A stretch of 54,760 nucleotides of DNA, from assembly GCF_917627385.1 (NCBI RefSeq), contig NZ_CAKJTL010000046.1, positions 1 through 54,760 of the forward strand, given 5' to 3'. This document shows positions 7,744 through 15,049 of this stretch, piece after piece. Numbering within the stretch: the first letter of the stretch is position 1; each line of letters begins with the position of its first letter. The position numbers and the translations under genes are program-made. This stretch comes from Protofrankia sp. CiT1. GTDB taxonomy: Bacteria > Actinomycetota > Actinomycetes > Frankiales > Frankiaceae. The notes below the pieces were generated by a model that was not told the DNA's origin, did not search any database, and saw only the letters and a list, made by a program, of their open reading frames with translations.

Positions 7744-8967
7744 TCAGGTGGGTGACGACGTGGCCGCCGGCCGGTCCGGTCGGTCGGCGCCCGTGCGCCG
7801 GCCGGTGGGTTGTTTGGTGACTTCGTCACGATTCGTTTCTGTGCGTAATCGAGCGCTCCGGCAGGGGCACGAGGGGTGTACCGGCCACGATCGACGCCGG
7901 ACCCGGAGCTCGGCCGCGGCCATCTCCAGGGTTCCGTTGATGGTCGGCAGATCGCCGCTGGTTGGCGGGTGCGGCTGTCCCCAGGCCCGGGTGCGGGCGT
8001 CGTTGCGACGTCTATCGTGCCGGGCATTGCGCCCGTCGTATTCGACCATGGTGAGTGCCTGCATTGCCGTGATCCCAGCGGCGACGGCGGCGAGTGTCAC
8101 GTCGCAGGCGTCGATCCCGCTGTCCGGACGGCGGGACAGCTGGAGGGCCAGCAGCGGCCAGGCCGGCTCAGCCGCTCGGCGATGCAGGTGCTGACAGTGC
8201 AGACACGAGGTCACACCGGGCAGGACCAGCGGCCCGATCACGGCGGTGGTCTCGCGGATGCCGGCGAGCAGGTGCGGGATGCCGACGCGTTCCAGCTCGA
8301 TGGACTCGTGTGGATGGAGGACGGGAACCCCAGCCGGAGTGATCACGACGAGATCAGGGCGGAACGGTTCGCAAGCCCGCTGCCGGCGGCCGTGAGAGGC
8401 GAGCGGGCGGGCGACCCTGGCGATCGCCGAGGCCGTCGCCGTCGAGCGAGGGCGTCCGACGTCATCGAGACGGGCTCCGCCCGGCGCGACATCGGCCGGC
8501 CTGGTCACGCCGGTGTCGTCCACGACGACACAGCCGATCCCGGCCGCGGCCAACAAGGTCGCGACCTGCGACCCGACCCGGCCTGCCCCGCGGACCTGTA
8601 TCCGTGCGTGGCGCCGGGCCCGCAGAATGCGGTGGACATGGGCCGGGTCGGTTGACCCTAACGAGATCGACGCAAGGTCGGGCAGCAGGCGTTCGTGGTC
8701 CAGCATGGACAGCGGCGAGTGGTCGGCGGAAGCCGCGTCCTCCAGCATGCCGGTGTTCTCCAGAAGAAGCACGAGTTCCCGGTGGGCGGCGTCGAGCGAG
8801 TTCAGCACCTGCTCGCGTGATCGGGTGCCGTCCAGGGCGTCGAGCACGGAGGCGTCCCGCGCCGTGAGCCCGCCGAGGACGATCGCCCGTACCGGATCGA
8901 CACCGATCTGCAGGGTGGACCCGTCACGCCAGAGGCGGCGCAGGCCGGGCTTGAGGATGGGGCGCAT
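7744..8967 (-). CDS. ThiF/E1-like family protein (TOMM cyclodehydratase C-type)
   Basis: 407 residues from the ATG at 8967, preceded by a strong GGAGGAGG. Residues 1-100 (MRPILKPGLRRLWRDGSTLQ, then a leader-peptide-binding-like winged helix) resemble the N-terminal part of TOMM cyclodehydratase partner proteins. An E1/ThiF Rossmann segment follows with RGAGRVGSQVATLLAAAGIG and VVVDDTGVTRPAD. The CLHCQHLHRR pair and a late SCPC may bind zinc. No TOMM precursor or YcaO gene is nearby, so natural-product synthesis is doubtful; it looks like the conserved actinobacterial orphan of this fold. The last 60 residues are Arg/Thr/Pro-rich and probably disordered. Confidence 0.7.
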   Translation of the reverse strand: MRPILKPGLRRLWRDGSTLQIGVDPVRAIVLGGLTARDASVLDALDGTRSREQVLNSLDAAHRELVLLLENTGMLEDAASADHSPLSMLDHERLLPDLASISLGSTDPAHVHRILRARRHARIQVRGAGRVGSQVATLLAAAGIGCVVVDDTGVTRPADVAPGGARLDDVGRPRSTATASAIARVARPLASHGRRQRACEPFRPDLVVITPAGVPVLHPHESIELERVGIPHLLAGIRETTAVIGPLVLPGVTSCLHCQHLHRRAAEPAWPLLALQLSRRPDSGIDACDVTLAAVAAGITAMQALTMVEYDGRNARHDRRRNDARTRAWGQPHPPTSGDLPTINGTLEMAAAELRVRRRSWPVHPSCPCRSARLRTETNRDEVTKQPTGRRTGADRPDRPAATSSPT

Positions 8968-9050
8968 CGCGTCCTCCTCCACGGAAGGCGACCAGATCGT
9001 GCTCAGACGGTCTCATGCCGTTCAGCGTTGTGTACCGATATATAACGATC

Positions 9051-9117
9051 TGTGGATAACGGTCGTATTTGACCGGATTGTCGAGCGACGGCTGTGGATG
9101 GTGACAGCTGTGGATGG
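9051..9117. promoter_or_regulatory. Cluster of three DnaA-box-like sites upstream of the ThiF-like gene
   Basis: TGTGGATAA at 9051-9059 is the exact complement of the consensus DnaA box; TGTGGATGG at 9093-9101 and 9109-9117 are close variants in the same orientation. They lie in the 334-bp gap between the ThiF-like start and the DUF5679 stop, beside an AT-rich stretch (9031-9048) that probably carries the promoter. Chance occurrence is possible but three in 67 bp is unusual. Confidence 0.45.
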
Positions 9118-9232
9118 TGGATGACGGTCGCCAGAAAACCCCACAGCACACCGCGCGAGCCGCTGTCGCCAGTCGTCCGCTGAGGCGCTGGGCCGCTGGG
9201 GCGGGGCCCCGCTCGCCGCCCGGCTCCTGATC

Positions 9233-9285
9233 GTGCCTGCCCGTATCCCCGAGGTCTTAGCGATCTCGCGGATACGGGCAGGCAC
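9233..9285 (-). terminator. Intrinsic-type hairpin after the DUF5679 gene
   Basis: Perfect 16-bp inverted repeat (9233-9248 and 9270-9285, GTGCCTGCCCGTATCC and complement) with a 21-base loop, starting 17 bases after the DUF5679 stop. There is no T-run, as is common for actinobacterial terminators. Confidence 0.65.
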
Positions 9286-9301
9286 TACTCGCCGCTGTGC
9301 T

Positions 9302-9454
9302 TCAGGCCTTGCCGAGGATTCTGTTGATCGTTGTGCCGCAGACCGGGCAGGTACCCCGCGCCATCCGGCGCCCGGACTCACTCACCCGTATTTCGCCCTG
9401 GTAGTGCCGCTTGTCCTTGCACTTGACGCAGTAGCCCTCGAATGTCTCTGCCAC
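9302..9454 (-). CDS. DUF5679 zinc-ribbon-like small protein (50 aa)
   Basis: GTG at 9454, 50 residues. Two CxxC knuckles (CVKC and CPVC) frame a basic middle (KDKRHYQGEIRVSESGRRMARG), and the protein ends INRILGKA. This matches the highly conserved actinobacterial DUF5679 protein almost residue for residue. The pattern suggests a single zinc ribbon, perhaps a nucleic-acid or ribosome-associated factor; function is unknown. It is a stand-alone gene with a terminator hairpin 17 bases after the stop. Confidence 0.85.
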   Translation of the reverse strand: MAETFEGYCVKCKDKRHYQGEIRVSESGRRMARGTCPVCGTTINRILGKA

Positions 9455-9944
9455 CTGTTCTCCCCTCGTACCGTCGGTCGCCGGTGGCCGGCCGCGGGTT
9501 GTTGATGAAGAAGGCCGGCCCGGAAGGCCGCCCTGTCGCTATCTTGTCGGATTCGATGATCTTGATAGCTACCAGGGCCTACGAATGTTGCGGCCGGCCC
9601 GGCGCTGGTGCGCGCGAACGGCTCTCGCGCTAGTGATCGCCGCTGGACGTCCGCCCAGGGTCTGCCGGTGCCTGCCGGTGCCTTGCGTCGTTGCCCCAGG
9701 CCCCGGTAGCACACCGCTGCCGGGGCCTGGGCCGCCTCGCGACGCATCCGCCCGGCATCCGCGCATACCCCCGATGGACCTCCCAGATCGGCTTCGCCAA
9801 GCCGGCGGGAACCCCGGCTTCCGGCAGCGACCGCTAGGGTTGGGAAGGTCCCGGAGCACCGGCCTGGCGGGTCCACGACCGCGCTGGCCGCGCACCCGGC
9901 TGACGTCTGGCCACCGATGTTTTTCGCCATACCAGGAGCCGACC
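9455..9944. other. Intergenic region with two long hairpins
   Basis: No coding sequence is convincing here. An imperfect palindrome spans about 9511-9603 (outer arms GGCCGGCC, inner arms CCCTG/CAGGG and GCTATC/GATAGC). A second hairpin at 9694-9731 pairs CCCCAGGCCCCGG with CCGGGGCCTGGG. The region should also hold divergent promoters for the DUF5679 and enoyl-CoA hydratase genes. Confidence 0.55.
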
Positions 9945-10763
9945 GTGCCCGAACCGTTGCTCGTCGAGCGTCCCGCTGACGGTGTCATGTTGTTGACGCT
10001 GGCCCTGCCCGAGCGGCGTAACGCCATGACCGTGGCACTCACCGAAGCCTGGTCGCGGGCTTTGGACGAGATCATCGCTGATCCTCATGTGCGGGCTGTG
10101 GTCGTGACGGGGCAGGGCAGCGCGTTCTGTGCCGGTGGCGATCTCGACTGGGTCGATCCCCGGACGAACCGGGAGGCCGGTGTCGACCGGCTGCGCGCGA
10201 AGATGCTCACCTTCTACCGGAGCTGGCTGAAGATCAGATCGGTGGAAGTGCCCACGATCGCCGCGGTCAACGGCGCCACCGTGGGCGCCGGGCTGTGTCT
10301 CGCGCTTGCCTGCGACCTGCGTTTCGCGTCGGTGGATGCCAGCTTCTGCGCACCGTTCACCCGACTTGGGATGCATCCGGGGATGGCCGCCACCCGGCTG
10401 CTGCCGGAGGCCGTCGGCGCGGTCCGGGCCAGGGAGCTGATTTTCACCGGCCGGACGGTTGACGCGCGCGAGGCCGCGGCGATCGGCTTGGTCAACGCGG
10501 TGGTGCCCGCCGCCGACCTGGTCGCCGTCGCCGTGAGCACCGCGACTCAGATCGCCGCGGCCGCGCCGGTCGCGACCAGGCTGGCCAAGGTCGCGTTGAG
10601 CGGTGCTGACGATTTTGACCAGGTGCTGCAGTGGGAAGCGCTCGCACAGGCGACGACGATGGCCAACGGCGAGGCCGCTGAGGGGATCCAGGCCCAGCTG
10701 GACCGCCGCCCGCCGTCATTTGTCACCACCACGGCACCGGATGCGGCCATGATCGGCAGCTGA
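9945..10763 (+). CDS. Enoyl-CoA hydratase/isomerase family protein
   Basis: 272 residues from the GTG at 9945, which has AGGAG 6-8 bases upstream; the frame is open further left but without family similarity. Crotonase-fold marks: PERRNAM near the N-terminus (oxyanion-hole region), SAFCAGGDL, then AAVNGATVGAGLCLALACDLRFAS with the second oxyanion-hole Gly, and FTRLGMHPGMAATRLLPEAVG, where the hydratase Glu positions are not clearly kept (MHPG in place of the usual GxxPExG-like segment). Substrate cannot be told. It is monocistronic, convergent with the zincin gene and separated from it by a hairpin terminator. Confidence 0.87.
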   Translation: MPEPLLVERPADGVMLLTLALPERRNAMTVALTEAWSRALDEIIADPHVRAVVVTGQGSAFCAGGDLDWVDPRTNREAGVDRLRAKMLTFYRSWLKIRSVEVPTIAAVNGATVGAGLCLALACDLRFASVDASFCAPFTRLGMHPGMAATRLLPEAVGAVRARELIFTGRTVDAREAAAIGLVNAVVPAADLVAVAVSTATQIAAAAPVATRLAKVALSGADDFDQVLQWEALAQATTMANGEAAEGIQAQLDRRPPSFVTTTAPDAAMIGS

Positions 10764-10830
10764 CAGCGCGGAGCTGACAGCCGACGGCTGGCAGTCAAGC
10801 CGGGTGACACACGGGTACCAGTGTGATGAA

Positions 10831-10901
10831 GAAGCCCCCGGTACGCGGCCGAGCTCTCCAGCTTCCCCTTCTGGAGGGTCCTCCGAATGACCGGGGGCTT
10901 C
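10831..10901. terminator. Bidirectional hairpin terminator between convergent genes
   Basis: GAAGCCCCCGGT at 10831-10842 pairs perfectly with 10890-10901; an inner CTCCAG/CTGGAG stem extends it. It lies between the ends of the enoyl-CoA hydratase gene and the zincin gene, so it can serve both strands. Confidence 0.7.
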
Positions 10902-10973
10902 GTGTCCGTCAAGCTATGGCCGCACAGCGGTGGCGGTCAACGACCGCCACGCGGAGCATTGGTGGGTGCGTCA

Positions 10974-11023
10974 CCGGGGCCTGCGTCATCCGGCGGTTCC
11001 GGGGCCTGCGTCATCCGGCGGTT
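10974..11023. repeat. 25-bp tandem duplication at the 3' end of the zincin gene
   Basis: Two exact 25-bp copies at 10974-10998 and 10999-11023. As 25 is not a multiple of three, the second copy is read in a different frame, which shapes the last residues (PPDDAGPGTAG) and supplies the TGA stop at 10986-10988. Confidence 0.85.
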
Positions 11024-12374
11024 GTGGCCGCGGTGGCTCCTGCTGGGCGGGGGTGTCGCGGAGCCGTTCCAGCTCCGCGAGCGGATCGCCCACCGTGTTG
11101 GCGTCGCCCGCGGCGAACCCCCGCGGGTCAGCGAGATCGTCAGCGTTCGGAAGCAGGTCGGGATGCGCCCACAGGGAGTCGCGTCCGTCGATCCCCCGGG
11201 CGTCCGCCACGGCCTGCCACAGCGCGGCCGCCTCACGCAGCTTGCGCGGGCGCAGGTTGAGGCCCACCAGCGTCGCAAAGGTCTGCTCCGCCGGCCCGCC
11301 CTCGGCGCGGCGGCGGCGTACCATCTCCCGCAGCCTGGAGGCGGCGGGCAGGTTCTTCGCGGCGGCGGCGTCGGTGACCGTCTCCACCCACCCCTCGACC
11401 AGGGCGAGGATCACCTCCAGGCGGGCCAGCGCCGCGGTCTGTTCAGGCGTGGTCGCCTCGTCGAAGACGTCCTCGCCGAGGGCTTCCTGCAGGCTTGCCG
11501 GATCCATGATCCGCATTGGGTCGATCATCTCCATCGCCCGTGAAACCGCTTCCGAGTCGACCGCGATGCCTCGCGCGTATTCCTCGACCGCACCGAGAAC
11601 GTGCGCGCGTAGCCATGGGACATGGCCGTACAGACGCTGGGATGCCGCTTCGCGCAATGCCAGGTAGATCCGGACCTCGCTGGAGTCGATCCCCAGGCCC
11701 GAGCCGAAGGCCTCGACACCCGCGGGGACGAGCGCGGCGGTACGCGGCGGGCTGAGCGGCAGCCCGACATCCGTGGAGGAAACGACCTCACTCGCGAGCA
11801 GGCCGATCGCCTGACCGACCTGAGCGCCGAACAACATTCCACCAACCTGGCTGATCATGTTCATGATCGGCCCACTCGCGGACGCCAGCTGGCCCAGGTC
11901 GATGCCTGGTGGAAGCTGGGCGGCGAACTCGGGCGGCAGCCCGCCGCCCGCGTCACCCATCTGCGCGAGCCCGCTGGAGATCCCGCCACGCATGGCCTCG
12001 GCGATCCTGGTCGCCACCGGATCGCACAATGTCCGCCAGACCGGCAGGGTCACCTCGATCCACCGGTTACGGGTCCATCCTTCGGCGGTTGTCGCCCCGG
12101 CGGGTAGCGTGGTCACCGGATCGAGCCAGATGTCGGCGAGCCGGACCGCCTGGCGAACCTCCTCGACCTCGCTGTCGGACACGGCACGGTCAGCGTCGCC
12201 GAGCGCACGTACCGCGACTTGGCGTGCGAGTTCCCAGTTCACCGGCCCGTCGTGCCAGGCCAGCAGCCGCTCCAGCTCGGCGAAGAACGGCGCCCCGCCG
12301 CCGGACGGCGGGCCGGAGGCACCGCGCGAGGACGAGTCACCCGGGGTGAACCCGAAGGGGAAGCCGCCGCTCAT
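10986..12374 (-). CDS. Zinc-dependent metalloprotease, DUF2342/zincin_2 family
   Basis: 462 residues from the ATG at 12374 (MSGGFPFGFTP); the frame is open 35 codons further but without conservation. Features of this actinobacterial family: the N-terminal FGF/Gly-rich segment, LAWHDGPVNWELARQVA, IWLDPVTTLPAG, the Gly-rich MFGAQVGQAIGLLASEVVSSTDVGLPL core, and the helix ILALVEGWVETVTDAA that stands where zincin metal ligands lie in relatives. The family is often annotated as F420-biosynthesis associated, but its substrate is unknown. It lies head to head with moaE. The C-terminus was altered by a 25-bp duplication. Confidence 0.85.
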   Translation of the reverse strand: MSGGFPFGFTPGDSSSRGASGPPSGGGAPFFAELERLLAWHDGPVNWELARQVAVRALGDADRAVSDSEVEEVRQAVRLADIWLDPVTTLPAGATTAEGWTRNRWIEVTLPVWRTLCDPVATRIAEAMRGGISSGLAQMGDAGGGLPPEFAAQLPPGIDLGQLASASGPIMNMISQVGGMLFGAQVGQAIGLLASEVVSSTDVGLPLSPPRTAALVPAGVEAFGSGLGIDSSEVRIYLALREAASQRLYGHVPWLRAHVLGAVEEYARGIAVDSEAVSRAMEMIDPMRIMDPASLQEALGEDVFDEATTPEQTAALARLEVILALVEGWVETVTDAAAAKNLPAASRLREMVRRRRAEGGPAEQTFATLVGLNLRPRKLREAAALWQAVADARGIDGRDSLWAHPDLLPNADDLADPRGFAAGDANTVGDPLAELERLRDTPAQQEPPRPQPPDDAGPGTAG

Positions 12375-12532
12375 CGTCGGCGTCCCTGCCGGGTGGATGC
12401 GAGTTGAGGCCCAGGGCCCATGGATCCGGACATGCACCAACGGTAGTGCGTTTTCCCGCGGATGCCGAAACGACATCACGATACGACTACTGGAACGGTT
12501 TGGATCGCCCGCCCGAGCGTCCGCTGATAAAG

Positions 12533-13036
12533 ATGATGACGCCGGTCAGGCGGATCCCCTACGGTCGGATCGTGGGCCACATCCATGCTGGGCAGGAGGC
12601 GCAACACAGGACTGCCGGGCAGGTCGTCATCGCGGCGATCCGCGAACGGGAGCTGTCGGTCGACGAGTGCCTGAAGGCCGTGCGCGGGCCTGCCGTGGGC
12701 GGGGTCGCCGTTTTCGTCGGGACAGTACGTGATCATGATGGCGGGCGTGGCGTGGCCGCGCTGGAGTACACCGCCCATCCACGGGCCGGCGGCGAGATCG
12801 TACGGGTGGCCGCTGGCGTGGCCGCCGTCCATCCGGTCCGGGCGGTGGCTGTCACCCACCGGGTGGGGCTGCTCGGTGTCGACGACATCGCCGTGGTTGT
12901 GGCGGTGGGGGCCACGCACCGCGCCGAGGCTTTCACGGCCTGCCGGCGACTGATTGACGACGTCAAGGAACACGTGCCGATCTGGAAGCGCCAGGTATTT
13001 GCAGACGGTTCGTCGGAGTGGGTAGGCGCCTGCTGA
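12533..13036 (+). CDS. moaE: Molybdopterin synthase catalytic subunit MoaE
   Basis: The MoaE core is unmistakable: AAIRERELSVDECLKAVRGPAVGGVAVFVGTVRDHDGG, LEYTAHPRAGGEI, VAVTHRVGLLGVDDIAVVVAVGATHRAEAF and the C-terminal VKEHVPIWKRQVFADG with the catalytic lysines. MoaE joins MoaD thiocarboxylate to precursor Z to form molybdopterin. The start is uncertain: ATG 12533 or 12536 and GTG 12572 are all in frame, none with a good RBS, and family proteins begin close to AAIRE. No moaD or other cofactor gene is adjacent. It probably shares a divergent promoter region with the zincin gene. Confidence 0.9.
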   Translation: MMTPVRRIPYGRIVGHIHAGQEAQHRTAGQVVIAAIRERELSVDECLKAVRGPAVGGVAVFVGTVRDHDGGRGVAALEYTAHPRAGGEIVRVAAGVAAVHPVRAVAVTHRVGLLGVDDIAVVVAVGATHRAEAFTACRRLIDDVKEHVPIWKRQVFADGSSEWVGAC

Positions 13037-13095
13037 ACGGGGCACCTACGATGGTGTCCGCCTCCCTTCTTCCCCGTCTCGACGCCGAGGCCGCC

Positions 13096-13269
13096 ATGTG
13101 GTTTCTGCTCATCCCGCCAATTGCCGTCCTCATCACTCTCGTCTGGCTCGCGTTGCGGTCACGCCCGGAACGCAAACCCGAAGCATTGATCACCGTGGAG
13201 GGCTACCGTCGCAGCATGGCCGCGCTCGCACGGCCCATGGGCGTTCCACGTGATCATTCCGTACGGTGA
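13096..13269 (+). CDS. Small single-pass membrane protein
   Basis: 57 residues from the ATG at 13096 (GAGG 7 bases upstream); an ATG at 13051 would add 15 residues. MWFLLIPPIAVLITLVWLALRSR is one clear transmembrane helix with a basic stop-transfer end, followed by a short cytosolic tail (VEGYRRSMAALARPMG). Small proteins of this form often stand before the PDZ-Lon gene in actinobacteria, as here. Function unknown. Confidence 0.65.
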   Translation: MWFLLIPPIAVLITLVWLALRSRPERKPEALITVEGYRRSMAALARPMGVPRDHSVR

Positions 13270-13341
13270 CATGACCCCCATGTCGCTCATGTCGCCGGGC
13301 CAGCCCGGCGGGCGCTGAATGGCGGGTTCTAGACTGCCAGC

Positions 13342-14385
13342 ATGACGCGGCGTATCCAGACACTTCTCGTCGCGTCTGTCTTGGCGCTGGTGCTCACGGT
13401 AGTGGGTTTGTCGCTGCCTGTGCCGTTCGTGATGCTTTCACCCGGCCCGGTGACCGACACGCTCGGGCGTCCCGACGGCAAGCCGCTGATCGAGATTGTC
13501 GGCCGCGAAACCTATCCGACATCCGGGAAGCTTGAGCTCACCACGGTCGAGGAGGTGCCCAAGCTGAGCGTGCTGGACGCGGTCCACGGCTGGTTCGACA
13601 CCGATCGTGCCGTGGTCCCGCGGGAGCTGCTGCAGCCACCGGGCACGAGCGACGAGGAGGCCCGGCAGGAGAACACCGCGGCTATGATCGATTCGCAGGA
13701 TCAAGCCACCTCCGCGGCTCTCGGCGAGCTCGGCATCACCCCGACCGGCACCTCCGTGCTCGTGCAGCAGATCATGGATGCATCGTCGCCCGCCGCGGGA
13801 AAGCTGCGCGTGGGTGACGTCATCGTGTCGGTCGACGGCACCGCTGTGTCCACTCCGCAACAGGTGCAGGATGCGGTGGTCCGGGTTCATCCCGGTCAGC
13901 CGGTAACCGTCTCCTTCATCCGTGACGGCGGCGCGCCGGCCCAGACCTCGATCACCACCGTGGCGGCGCGCAACGACCCGAGGCGTCCAGTCATCGGCAT
14001 CAGCACGATGGAGAAGCGCAACTACCCTTTCACGGTTAAGATCAAATTGACCGACGTGGGGGGGCCGAGCGCCGGTCTTATGTTCGCTCTCGGCATAGTC
14101 GACCTTCTTACGCCAGGCCAACTCACCAACGGTCGCACAATTGCGGGCACCGGTACCATCGACGCCGGCGGCACGGTCGGCCCGATCGGGGGCATCCAGC
14201 AGAAGCTGCTCGGCGCTCGCAGGTCGGGCGCGGTCGTCTTTCTCGTACCGGCGGCGAACTGTCCGGATGCTCGGGAATCGGCACCGGCGGGCCTCCGGCT
14301 TGTGCGGGTCGAGACCCTCAAGGGGGCTGTCCGCGACCTGACGGCGCTCGTGGATAACCCCCAGGCCGTCGTCCAGAGCTGTTGA
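13342..14385 (+). CDS. Membrane-anchored PDZ domain / Lon-type serine protease (YlbL family)
   Basis: 347 residues. An N-terminal signal anchor (residues 8-33) is followed by MLSPGPVTDTLG, a hallmark of this family. A PDZ domain spans about residues 130-210 (SPAAGKLRVGDVIVSVDGTAVSTPQQV). The C-terminal Lon S16 domain has the catalytic Ser in GGPSAGLMFALG and Lys in GGIQQKLLGARRSGA. The AAA module of true Lon is absent. Related proteins act outside the membrane in protein quality control or intramembrane regulation. It is followed by a convergent PPA1309 gene. Confidence 0.92.
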   Translation: MTRRIQTLLVASVLALVLTVVGLSLPVPFVMLSPGPVTDTLGRPDGKPLIEIVGRETYPTSGKLELTTVEEVPKLSVLDAVHGWFDTDRAVVPRELLQPPGTSDEEARQENTAAMIDSQDQATSAALGELGITPTGTSVLVQQIMDASSPAAGKLRVGDVIVSVDGTAVSTPQQVQDAVVRVHPGQPVTVSFIRDGGAPAQTSITTVAARNDPRRPVIGISTMEKRNYPFTVKIKLTDVGGPSAGLMFALGIVDLLTPGQLTNGRTIAGTGTIDAGGTVGPIGGIQQKLLGARRSGAVVFLVPAANCPDARESAPAGLRLVRVETLKGAVRDLTALVDNPQAVVQSC

Positions 14386-14446
14386 TCATTGCCTTGCCCG
14401 GCTGGCTGGCTGAGCCGCTCCACCAGCCAGCGGCGAACGGGACGGG

Positions 14447-14953
14447 TCAGTGAAAGGTCGCCAGCAGGCCGTCCACGAGGCTGTCCGCGAGGTCCGGATC
14501 GACCACCAGCTCGTCGTCGCCGCGGACCCGCAGGCATGACGCGTGTTGCCCGTCCCGGGTCACTCCGACCGCGAGCCGGACGTCCTGGCGTTCGGGATGG
14601 CTGGCGGCCCAGATCTCGATATCCCGCTCATCGTATGGAGTCTCCTGCTCGGCGCTGGGCGGCAGGACGACGAGTTCGGTGACGAGGACGCAGCCAAGCA
14701 CCTCCGGTGGCCAGCCGATTGCGGCCAGGACCTCGTCGAGACGGCCGGCCGGCAGCGGCTCCTGTTCGACGGGGGTGAGTGAGCCGGGCGCGGTGTCGCC
14801 GATGTGCGAGGCGAGGGCCGGTTCGCGGGCGATGAGCTCGGAGGTGTCGGCCAACGCGTAGACCTGACTGGGCTGATCCCAGCCCAGATCGGCGACGTGC
14901 CGTTCGACCTCCAGCACAACAGCGGTCAACTCGTTGATGTCGGGGCTGGTCAC
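14447..14953 (-). CDS. PPA1309-family conserved protein
   Basis: 168 residues. The N-terminal VVLEVERHVADLGWDQPSQVYALADT and the middle LPAGRLDEVLAAIGWPPEVLGCVLVTELVVLPP match a conserved actinobacterial family of unknown function, usually found beside the UPF0182 gene as here. No signal peptide, membrane segment or cysteine pattern is seen. It is divergent from the UPF0182 gene, with a 96-bp shared promoter region, and convergent with the PDZ-Lon gene. Confidence 0.82.
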   Translation of the reverse strand: MTSPDINELTAVVLEVERHVADLGWDQPSQVYALADTSELIAREPALASHIGDTAPGSLTPVEQEPLPAGRLDEVLAAIGWPPEVLGCVLVTELVVLPPSAEQETPYDERDIEIWAASHPERQDVRLAVGVTRDGQHASCLRVRGDDELVVDPDLADSLVDGLLATFH

Positions 14954-15049
14954 GAGCGCATCCTCTCCGATGGCGCCACCCGGGCACTGGCGTAGGTTGC
15001 CTTCCAGGTGGACAACCCGGTCGTCTGCCCCGGACGCAAGGAGGAGCGA

